In this document: piece by piece, positions 1 to 8,107 of the stretch
Layout of the letters: every line of letters starts with the position of its first letter
Position numbering within the stretch: the stretch's first letter is position 1
DNA from: Gracilaria caudata
Taxonomy: Eukaryota; Rhodophyta; Florideophyceae; Gracilariales; Gracilariaceae
Assembly (NCBI GenBank): GCA_030374735.1
Contig: JASCIV010000153.1
Span: 1-37,107 of the forward strand
Length of the DNA: 37,107 nucleotides
Direction: 5' to 3'
Translations under genes and position numbers: made by a program
The notes under the pieces: generated by a model
Told to the model about the DNA's origin: nothing
The model's database searches: none
The model's input: only the letters and a program-made list of their open reading frames with translations

Positions 1-37
1 AAGAGACAGCCCCTATACCTCCCAGCGCGCCGCCGCC

Positions 38-613
38 ATGCTTCGCCTCACCTTCGCGCCGCCGCCGCCTCCGTCGCCCCTCCGCGCCGCCGCGTCGGCG
101 TCGCCGCCCGTGGCCGCCGCCGCCGCCGCCGCCGCCGTCACGCTGTCGCGCCGCGCCGTGTTGCCGCTGCTGGCGCTGCTCCCGCTCGCCGCAGGCGCGC
201 CTCGACCGGCGCGCGCACGCGACGCGTCGCTGGTGGAACTGGTGCGCCTGCGCGACTCGCTGCGCGACCTGTCCGCCGACGTCGAGGTCGGCACCAACGC
301 CGACGTGCGCCGCGTGGTGCGCACGTTGCTGCGAGCCACCGACGTGCCGCGCAACCTGCCCGCGGCCGTGCGCCGCCTGCCCGCGGCCGACCGCGACGCC
401 GCGCTCGTGGCCGGGCGCGATGCGTACGAGTACCTCAACCAGGTGGTGGAATACTATGACGCTACGGCCAATCGGGAGCGCCCGTCGGCGAGAGTGCTTG
501 CGTTTTGGCTGCAGTGCATCGGCACCGCCGCCGATCGACTGGATGAGCTGCTCACGCGCTTCGACGCCGACGAGGTGCGCGTGGCGCGCGAGCTGGTGCT
601 GGGCGCGCAGTGA
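38..613 (+). CDS. Predicted thylakoid-lumen protein, family not recognised
   Basis: 191 aa. The ATG sits in a strong context (gccgccATG). Residues 1-35 are rich in Pro, Ala and Ser with few acids, as in plastid transit peptides. A twin arginine (R38-R39) is followed by a hydrophobic run (40-52) and an Ala-x-Ala site ending near residue 60, the arrangement of a twin-arginine lumenal signal. The mature part (about 61-191) is Arg/Asp/Leu/Val-rich and reads as a bundle of amphipathic helices, reminiscent of small PSII-associated lumenal proteins of the PsbQ type, but no diagnostic motif supports that name. Third positions are extremely GC-rich compared with genes further right. It converges on the next gene, 57 bp away. 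The targeting inference is moderate; the molecular role is unknown. Confidence 0.7.
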   Translation: MLRLTFAPPPPPSPLRAAASASPPVAAAAAAAAVTLSRRAVLPLLALLPLAAGAPRPARARDASLVELVRLRDSLRDLSADVEVGTNADVRRVVRTLLRATDVPRNLPAAVRRLPAADRDAALVAGRDAYEYLNQVVEYYDATANRERPSARVLAFWLQCIGTAADRLDELLTRFDADEVRVARELVLGAQ

Positions 614-670
614 GCGCAGTGAGCGCTTTGTGGTAAAACGCCGCACCGCCGTGCGCAGCTTTGTTTGTTG

Positions 671-1300
671 CTAGTCGCTGCTGCGCGCGCTGCCCGACTT
701 GGTCTGCTTGTCGAAGCGCCGCCGCCGCAGCATGAGGTGGCGTTTGAAGTTGGTGCGTCCGTACGTGACGCACTGTGCCTTGGGCACGCACTGCCCCTTG
801 CAGTGCGGGCACGTCCACTGCTGCTGCTTCGAAACGTCGTGGAACACCTGCATATCCCACGCGTACTTGTCGAAGCAGAACTTGCACACCACTTTTCGGC
901 ACAGTCCTTTCTTGAGTCTGCAACAAACCATCACCTCTACATTGTGAGTTTTTCGTCCGCACACGTGACAAAACTTCGAGGGAGACGCGTGCTTGTACTG
1001 TTTCGGTCTCTGACGAGATACTGTCGGGTAGTGCGCATGTGACGACTTGTGCCCCTCGGTTAAACTTGAGCGAGAAGATGACGTGCCGCTTGAGTTCGCC
1101 GCGGAAGTTTGTGCGTCCACATTGGGCGTCACACTCTCTGGCGGCAGCGCCTCCCATTTGGGAACGCATGTGTACGAGTCCAGATGGTGCCACGGCGGGT
1201 CTACCAGCGGATCGGATATGGCGTCGCTGTACGACAGCTCCAGAATGTCCAGTGACGGAGTGGTGCTCCGTGATGAGCAACCTGCGAAGCGGTGATTCAT
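671..1300 (-). CDS. zf-4CXXC_R1 / CDCA7-like zinc-finger protein
   Basis: 209 aa starting at the ATG whose complement lies at 1298-1300. The frame stays open upstream to about 1555, but that stretch is low-quality and more likely 5' leader. Residues 1-110 are Ser/Pro-rich and probably disordered. Residues 111-180 carry a dense cysteine pattern: C111-x2-C114, C126-C127, C134, C139-x2-C142, C164-x2-C167, C171 and C177. The blocks CHVCGRKT and WTCPHCKGQC match the layout of the zinc-finger domain found in CDCA7 and the MAO-A repressor R1. A basic tail (RHLMLRRRR, 188-195) follows, suiting a nuclear or DNA-binding role. In animals and plants such proteins act in chromatin regulation; function here is inferred from the domain only. 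The usual downstream Cys pair is less regular than in CDCA7. Confidence 0.62.
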   Translation of the reverse strand: MNHRFAGCSSRSTTPSLDILELSYSDAISDPLVDPPWHHLDSYTCVPKWEALPPESVTPNVDAQTSAANSSGTSSSRSSLTEGHKSSHAHYPTVSRQRPKQYKHASPSKFCHVCGRKTHNVEVMVCCRLKKGLCRKVVCKFCFDKYAWDMQVFHDVSKQQQWTCPHCKGQCVPKAQCVTYGRTNFKRHLMLRRRRFDKQTKSGSARSSD

Positions 1301-4010
1301 CGTCACACACGAGCTAGAGGTTGCGCAGCAGCAACCAGAACGCGCAGCGTGCGAGAGAAGAGAAGATGAGAGTTGGCGATGTGGAAGGAGAGACAACAGA
1401 CACTGGATGAGCGACGGGTGTCTCGCTCGCCTTTTGTACAGCCACGCTCGGAAGCATTTAGAACTACGAGCGCGTGGCGCGTGGCGCGTGGCAGCGTATG
1501 CCCGACGATTATCAAACACGGCGTTTGCTTTGAGACAATCGTCGCGGCACCACATAACGACAAGCGAAACAGCTTATCACGCAGTTGAGGTTATACAAAG
1601 CTGTAACCGTTGCCTTTTCGCGCAACTGCGGCCGGTAAGCGGCTTGTAAGGAACGCACAGGGGTGCGCGCCAACAGTTTTGGACAGCGCGTCGCTCGCTT
1701 AAACCCGAATCTTTCCGAAGGGAGGACATCTGGTAGAACGCGGTCTCGCCGCCGACCGGGGGCTCTCGTCCATTCGCTGCTGTTGTACTTGCCCATCATA
1801 CGCATCGTGCGCAAAAGCGCTGCTTCAAAAGGCATATCCTGTATGGCGCGACAAGTGCAAGTCTCGAGAGGTGTCTTGAGCCCGACTCCACTCGCGTTGC
1901 TGAGCGCGCCGCTTGTGCGGACTTTCAGCACGGCGATGAGAGTGCGCAGTGCGCAATCGCAGTGTATTGCTTTCGCAAACAGACCATCTGCGGCCGTTTC
2001 TCCACTTGGGAGAAGCTGCGCGCTCTGTGCGCGTGCCACAACGCAGCTGCAGCCGATGCGCGGGCGCGGGGAGACAGCCAACGGTAAGGATGCGCAGCGC
2101 AAGTAAGGGCCACCGGATGCACAGTGCTCGCAATTTGGCGGCTCGCACGCGCAGATGCGGAAGGGCACCGTGGGATGGCGGCGATTGGGAGTTCTGGCAA
2201 CCGTTTTCCCCCAGCACGCGTTTCCCTAATTGCGGAGTCCACCACATTCAATCGCTTTAACCCTTCAGCGTTGTAGGGGGCCGGGCGCCTCATGTAAGGG
2301 CGCGTTGTGTGTTCCGCTGTGCTTCGTCGCTAAAGTTTACGAACCTTCGCGCACTTTTTTCCATGAGGAAATGCATCTGCGCCGCACAATCGCGCCACGC
2401 AGAGGCTTGTCGCCAACGAACTCGGACCGGTTTACGGAAAACAGATATGTAGCGTAAAGCATTCGTTTTTTTTTTTTTTTTAATCCGCGCCGCAGTTTGT
2501 TTTCCTTACACCGAGGCGCACGCTTCCAGATTGTCTGTTGTGAAACCGCGGTGTCAGGTGACAGCGCGCGGTATGTTGGTAACTGTTACAGGACGCGTTG
2601 GAAGGCTGCCACTATCGCGCGTGCTTGGAGATGGTAAGTACCGTCGTACTGCTTGCCACAGCTCTCGCTCCATTCGAGTGCACCTCCTCCGTGCCGATGT
2701 ATGCTGATGTGCTGTCTCACCGCTTTTGTAGATGAGCTTCGCAGCTTTTCGATAAGTCTGTGAAGAACCCTTGATCGAGCATGAAGCAAATCAAAATGCA
2801 AATGCTTGTCATGCGAGCATTCCACGAGCATCAGCACAACTACGACTTGCAAAAGTTCTGCAACGGTTCCACGAGCCGGGTCGGGTTACTTGCTTCGCGA
2901 GAATAAATGCGGATAGAAACAAGGAATACCCTCTACACTCGTGTGTGACGCAAATGTTTTCTCTTTTGCTCATACCCTTAATGCATATGAACAAGTTGAT
3001 ATGTTGCGGCGCGACAAAACGTCCACGCTGGACGGATACGGAAACATTGTGTGTTTCGTTGCGTCGCATCGCTGCTTGCATTAGAACTAATGTTGTTCTC
3101 TAAACTGTGCGATGAGAGTGCGGACGGAGAAAAGCGCCGTCTGCTTCGATACAGGGGTAGTGGCGAGAGCGAGTTGCGCGACACAAGAGCGAGTGAGCAT
3201 GTTGGTGATCACTGGAGCGCGGCCGTTATGGGTGTCGATGGGGTCAAACTGGAGTTTGGAAGAGAAGCGAAAGGCAGCGCCACTTACGGGTAAGGCGCTT
3301 TGAGCGGACGGTGGTTACGCGCGGCAGCGTAGAGCCGCGCTCGCGCGCGTTACGAGTTATTGAGGAATTTACATGTCACTTGTTTGAAAGAGTATACAAA
3401 AGTTGCGGAGGTGCGGGTGGCACGCAAGCTGGTGGCCGAACTCGAGAGGCGTATTCTGTTTACAGGGTACACAGCCCAAGGGACATGCCCATGCCTCACT
3501 GTTGCGGTGGAAACGTGCGAAACGCGCCCGAAACGGCGCTTCCTGCGCGCGCGCCATGCGGCGCTTTTGGAAGCGTGCTTTGCTAATACTCGCCGTGTAG
3601 CGGCGTGCGCGCTGCGCCGAAACGTGTTTGACGACATGTCCTCCGCACAACGGTTTGTTGGCGTGTTCCCGTTGATTTCGAAAGGCGCCGCGCAAGTGCG
3701 GAGCACCCCCAAACGCCCCTCCACCATCGGCGCATTGGAAGCGTTCGCTCCATTTCGCTTCCGACATGAACAGCTACACCGCTGTCTCGCTTTAGCTCCC
3801 AAAGCACATAAAACCTTTTGGCTGCAGCTCCGAGACGACTCGTTCTGCTGTTTTCCCCACCCATCTGTCTCGCTCTCACCGACACCTCATCGAATCACGC
3901 ATCACCAACAAAAAAATGTTGTGCCCAAAGTATATCAACCAAAGGTGCAAAGCAAAGCTTTGGCAAACGACAACACATCTTCACATCCATCACCTTGTGA
4001 CTTGACACTC
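1301..4010. other. Intergenic region without a supportable gene
   Basis: Several overlapping open frames exist on both strands (for example 1512-2168 minus and 3360-4097 plus), but they overlap each other, most lack an early ATG, and none shows a domain, so they look like chance frames in GC-rich DNA. A run of 16 T lies at 2466-2481. A pyrimidine-rich, 5'-leader-like stretch precedes an ATG near 3917, but only a 28-codon frame follows. Confidence 0.5.
2466..2481. repeat. Homopolymer T tract (16 nt)
   Basis: An uninterrupted run of T flanked by attcg and aatcc. It could be the poly(A) end of an old minus-strand retro-insertion or simple slippage; no matching gene copy is recognised beside it. 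Confidence 0.6.
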
Positions 4011-4571
4011 AATCAAATCCGTTTACAAGTTGGCATTCCACGACAGCAAATGCACCTGCGCGCGTGGTTTTGCCAATGCCAGTCACACGATCGATGAGAT
4101 CGTCCCAATCTTCAATGTGCTGAGCGTGGCAGAAACCAGGTTGTGGTCATCACGCACCGTCGTGCTTGACTTGCGGCATTTGCCTCACGCTCGCAATCAG
4201 GAGATACTCTCATTGTGTTGTTTTCTGCACCTGTCATTTGCAGGCGTTGGACAGCACAAGCACAATTTCTCGTCATTTCTTCTGTTGCGAGAGCCGCTTG
4301 TCGTAAAAGAGAATGCCATTGCCATCACCAACGTCGTATGATGTCCATCGATTTGCATTTGTGATGAGCTGGGAGACAGCTCAGCTCTTGCACAAAGGGC
4401 ATATCGGAATGTGCTGCTGAATTTCGCATCTACCAGTTTGGAACGGGTACAGCGATTGGAGATGGACAAGTACAACATAATGTAAGAGTTCCGCTGCTCG
4501 TTGTACTTTCGTAGACAAGATATAAGTCGTAGAATTGTTTCCCAAATTAGCATTGATAACACCTTTCGCAC

Positions 4572-4589
4572 ATGTATCAATTGATACAT
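4572..4589. repeat. Perfect 18-bp palindrome
   Basis: ATGTATCAATTGATACAT is its own reverse complement with no spacer. It lies 17 bp before a TACCCTTGTA repeat. Confidence 0.85.
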
Positions 4590-4605
4590 CAATAATGTTC
4601 ACAAA

Positions 4606-4627
4606 TACCCTTGTACTGGACAAAGGG
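4606..4627 (+). repeat. TACCCTTGTA palindromic repeat, copy a
   Basis: TACCCTTGTA at 4606-4615, followed after a short spacer by a partial inverted copy (ACAAAGGG, 4620-4627). Same layout as the copy at 27216. Confidence 0.7.
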
Positions 4628-4742
4628 CTTGTGCGACAAGTGCAAGCGACGTGGTTTCGTGCTTGTGGATGCTGTGACAGGCGAAGCAGCCACGAGGGAT
4701 TATCCCTACCCCTATAATTGACATGTGCGCTCTCAGTAACAT

Positions 4743-6418
4743 TGGCATTATCGCTTACAACTTAAAAGGAAGCCCATGAGCTCAATAAAGTGCGAATTGA
4801 CGCACAGAACCCTTTTTCTCTTTCGACCCATTGTTCGCTCGAGGGCAACTTCGAAGATTCTACATCGATTGCAGCAGAAGAGAAATTAAGCTCCGAAGAC
4901 TGGCCAAATACATGGAGGCAGGAAAATGGGGCTTTTTACTGACGCTATGCATCGAAGTTGACATGGACGACGACTTGGCACAATAGTATACAACGACTGA
5001 ACGCGCTTGGGCGCATGGCGACAGCGCAATTGACTTGAGCGATTCGTACAACATTTCTGAAATGGCGTCTCTCTCTGTGGAAGGCCTTTCATGTATTGGC
5101 TGTGTAAACACGGTCAGCGCAGCGCTGGAGAAAGTACCGTGCACAACCGACATCAAGATGGATCTGGAAAATGGGAGAAACGCTCTTTGGAATACGAAAG
5201 ACGCCGACAACGGGCAGGTGGAGCTGCACAGGGGCCGCGCCGCGTCAGCTGCGATGGCGGCGCGGAAGACGTGATGAAGGCGGTGCGCGACGTGGGCGAA
5301 AGGCGCTCCCGCCACGCCGCGAAAGAGCACGCGCGGCACTGACGTCATGGTTGCCCCATGGCGGCCATCGATTGGATGTTCTCGCACCGCCTCGCCGCAT
5401 CACCACCGCGAGCGCCACGTAGCTCTGCTCGCCGTGTGGCAGGGCGCGGCACTTGTGTGCCGATCGAGCCACGTTTTTTTCTTGGCTTAGGCGCGCTCGC
5501 ATCGGCGCGGTAGCGTTGTGGCCCTCTTGGCGTCGCCGACGACGGCGAGTGCTGTCGGCGTGCCCTGCACCATCCCGTAACTTACGCCTCGTTGTAGCCG
5601 TCTTTTCTTTTCTACTGCACCATGATAAGGCGCGGCGGTGCGGCGTACACTGCCGTGCTCTCTGCGTCTCTCCTTTGCCACCGTCTCGCCATCTTTCGAC
5701 CGCTTTTGCAATGGCGTCAACGCTCGTGTCGCTGCGAGTTCACGACTTGTTTTGTGAGGCCTGCGTTGACATCGTTACCCAGGCTCTTGAAGCCGTGCCT
5801 TCTGTCCACAATGTTGACGTAAATATCGACACGGGCATCGCCACACTTTCCTACGATGGCGACCCGGAGATTCTGCTGAGCGCCACGGACCAAGTCGGAA
5901 AGAAAGCCGAGCTTATTTCGCAGGTAAAGTCCACCGTACCACCGCGTCGTCTTACCTTCAAAATCAAAGGTATGACCTGCATCAACTGCGTCAACAAGAT
6001 ATCCTCCGCCTTATCTGCTCTCCCATCTGCGTCCGACGTGTCCGTCGACCTAGAGAGTGCCACTGCTTCGTTACGTTTCAGTGGCCAGGTTCAAGGAGTG
6101 ATTCACGCCGTGCAACAAACTGGAAAACACGCCAGTTTGGTCTCGGACGAAGCACAACCTCACGTTGTGACTCTCAAGATCGACGGCATGACATGTATGG
6201 GATGTGTGCGTACCGTGTCCGATGCCTTAAACGCTGTCAGTGGCACTGAGAATGTCAATGTGAATCTCGACAGCGGTTTGGCAACTCTGCTTTACACATC
6301 CAATCCTCAACAACTAGTTACCGCCGTCACTGATGCGGGCAAATCTGCCACTCTTATCTCATCGAATGGCGCTCATGATCAACTCGAGAATAACAAAGCT
6401 ACCCCGTACAATAACCTT
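4743..6418 (+). repeat. Tandem duplication, unit 1 (truncated)
   Basis: 1676 bp nearly identical to 6433-8107. The differences I found are one extra A in the run near 4771, C versus G about ten bases later (gagctc/gagctg), and G versus A near 6398. The unit covers about 970 bp of promoter and leader plus the first three HMA domains of the copper ATPase. Identity stops abruptly after 6418. Confidence 0.96.
5062..5342 (+). pseudogene. Frameshifted HMA-domain relic in the 5' leader (unit 1)
   Basis: An ATG at 5062 opens a frame whose first 45 codons look like the first half of an HMA metal-binding domain: SVEGLSCIGC, then VSAALEKVP and DIKMDLENGR. The frame drifts and ends at 5274. The expected second half (GAEDVMKAVRDVG) is present in the +1 frame and ends at 5342. 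The domain is therefore split by a frame disruption. It lies about 650 bp upstream of the ATG of the short HMA protein and would be in its leader or promoter. No intron of plausible size restores the frame. Confidence 0.6.
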
Positions 6419-6430
6419 CTCATAACCTAA
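5711..6430 (+). CDS. Stand-alone triple-HMA copper-binding protein (truncated ATPase copy)
   Basis: 239 aa from the ATG at 5711. It is identical to the N-terminus of the full ATPase except for one residue near the end (Ala for Thr) and a new short tail (LLIT) from the duplication junction. It holds three HMA domains with Cu-binding pairs C15-x2-C18, C90-x2-C93 and C162-x2-C165; the second and third are in GMTCxxC motifs. It has no membrane or catalytic parts. Because the upstream sequence is duplicated as well, the copy may keep a working promoter and could make a soluble copper chaperone or buffer. It could equally be a recent silent fragment or an assembly artefact. The frame is open further upstream but without an ATG. 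Confidence 0.6.
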   Translation: MASTLVSLRVHDLFCEACVDIVTQALEAVPSVHNVDVNIDTGIATLSYDGDPEILLSATDQVGKKAELISQVKSTVPPRRLTFKIKGMTCINCVNKISSALSALPSASDVSVDLESATASLRFSGQVQGVIHAVQQTGKHASLVSDEAQPHVVTLKIDGMTCMGCVRTVSDALNAVSGTENVNVNLDSGLATLLYTSNPQQLVTAVTDAGKSATLISSNGAHDQLENNKATPYNNLLIT

Positions 6431-6432
6431 CC
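6419..6432. other. Junction between tandem duplication units
   Basis: ctcataacctaacc separates the units. It supplies the stop of the truncated copy and resembles the left flank of unit 1 (ctcagtaacat), so the real unit may begin a few bases further left and then diverge. Confidence 0.7.
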
Positions 6433-8107
6433 TGGCATTATCGCTTACAACTTAAAGGAAGCCCATGAGCTGAATAAAGTGCGAATTGACGCACAGAACC
6501 CTTTTTCTCTTTCGACCCATTGTTCGCTCGAGGGCAACTTCGAAGATTCTACATCGATTGCAGCAGAAGAGAAATTAAGCTCCGAAGACTGGCCAAATAC
6601 ATGGAGGCAGGAAAATGGGGCTTTTTACTGACGCTATGCATCGAAGTTGACATGGACGACGACTTGGCACAATAGTATACAACGACTGAACGCGCTTGGG
6701 CGCATGGCGACAGCGCAATTGACTTGAGCGATTCGTACAACATTTCTGAAATGGCGTCTCTCTCTGTGGAAGGCCTTTCATGTATTGGCTGTGTAAACAC
6801 GGTCAGCGCAGCGCTGGAGAAAGTACCGTGCACAACCGACATCAAGATGGATCTGGAAAATGGGAGAAACGCTCTTTGGAATACGAAAGACGCCGACAAC
6901 GGGCAGGTGGAGCTGCACAGGGGCCGCGCCGCGTCAGCTGCGATGGCGGCGCGGAAGACGTGATGAAGGCGGTGCGCGACGTGGGCGAAAGGCGCTCCCG
7001 CCACGCCGCGAAAGAGCACGCGCGGCACTGACGTCATGGTTGCCCCATGGCGGCCATCGATTGGATGTTCTCGCACCGCCTCGCCGCATCACCACCGCGA
7101 GCGCCACGTAGCTCTGCTCGCCGTGTGGCAGGGCGCGGCACTTGTGTGCCGATCGAGCCACGTTTTTTTCTTGGCTTAGGCGCGCTCGCATCGGCGCGGT
7201 AGCGTTGTGGCCCTCTTGGCGTCGCCGACGACGGCGAGTGCTGTCGGCGTGCCCTGCACCATCCCGTAACTTACGCCTCGTTGTAGCCGTCTTTTCTTTT
7301 CTACTGCACCATGATAAGGCGCGGCGGTGCGGCGTACACTGCCGTGCTCTCTGCGTCTCTCCTTTGCCACCGTCTCGCCATCTTTCGACCGCTTTTGCAA
7401 TGGCGTCAACGCTCGTGTCGCTGCGAGTTCACGACTTGTTTTGTGAGGCCTGCGTTGACATCGTTACCCAGGCTCTTGAAGCCGTGCCTTCTGTCCACAA
7501 TGTTGACGTAAATATCGACACGGGCATCGCCACACTTTCCTACGATGGCGACCCGGAGATTCTGCTGAGCGCCACGGACCAAGTCGGAAAGAAAGCCGAG
7601 CTTATTTCGCAGGTAAAGTCCACCGTACCACCGCGTCGTCTTACCTTCAAAATCAAAGGTATGACCTGCATCAACTGCGTCAACAAGATATCCTCCGCCT
7701 TATCTGCTCTCCCATCTGCGTCCGACGTGTCCGTCGACCTAGAGAGTGCCACTGCTTCGTTACGTTTCAGTGGCCAGGTTCAAGGAGTGATTCACGCCGT
7801 GCAACAAACTGGAAAACACGCCAGTTTGGTCTCGGACGAAGCACAACCTCACGTTGTGACTCTCAAGATCGACGGCATGACATGTATGGGATGTGTGCGT
7901 ACCGTGTCCGATGCCTTAAACGCTGTCAGTGGCACTGAGAATGTCAATGTGAATCTCGACAGCGGTTTGGCAACTCTGCTTTACACATCCAATCCTCAAC
8001 AACTAGTTACCGCCGTCACTGATGCGGGCAAATCTGCCACTCTTATCTCATCGAATGGCGCTCATGATCAACTCGAGAATAACAAAACTACCCCGTACAA
8101 TAACCTT
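6433..8107 (+). repeat. Tandem duplication, unit 2 (part of the complete ATPase gene)
   Basis: 1675 bp direct copy of 4743-6418 that continues without interruption into the rest of the ATPase coding region. Confidence 0.96.
6751..7031 (+). pseudogene. Frameshifted HMA-domain relic in the 5' leader (unit 2)
   Basis: Identical to the relic at 5062-5342: a first-half HMA frame with GLSCIGC and a second half in the +1 frame. Both units carry the same disruption, so it predates the duplication. It lies about 650 bp before the ATPase ATG and could act as an upstream ORF if transcribed. Confidence 0.6.

Larger units (their letters stand above)
4012..4640 (-). pseudogene. Broken coding-like region, unrecognised, possibly multi-exon
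   Basis: On the minus strand several short pieces read like real protein but lie in different frames separated by stops: one with HIPICPLCK (around 4385-4400), one with TSYDVGDGNGILFYDKR (around 4290-4350), one with KLCLCCPTPANDRC (around 4215-4265), and one with HIEDWDDLIDRVTGIGKT (around 4050-4115) that runs on to a stop near 4012. Some joins have acceptor-like CAG ends, so this could be a small zinc-binding gene with introns, or a decayed gene. No family was identified. The evidence is only the protein-like composition of the pieces. Confidence 0.22.

Noticed and set aside
1512..2168. 218-codon minus-strand open frame
   Set aside because: No domain, overlapping open frames on the other strand, and composition-driven in GC-rich DNA.
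3360..4097. 245-codon plus-strand open frame
   Set aside because: It has no ATG at its start, no motif, and the opposite strand is equally open over the same bases.
7142..7399. N-terminal extension of the copper ATPase frame (86 codons)
   Set aside because: It begins with TTG, has no ATG, is Arg/Ala-rich and reads like leader sequence. The ATG at 7400 begins directly before the first HMA domain.
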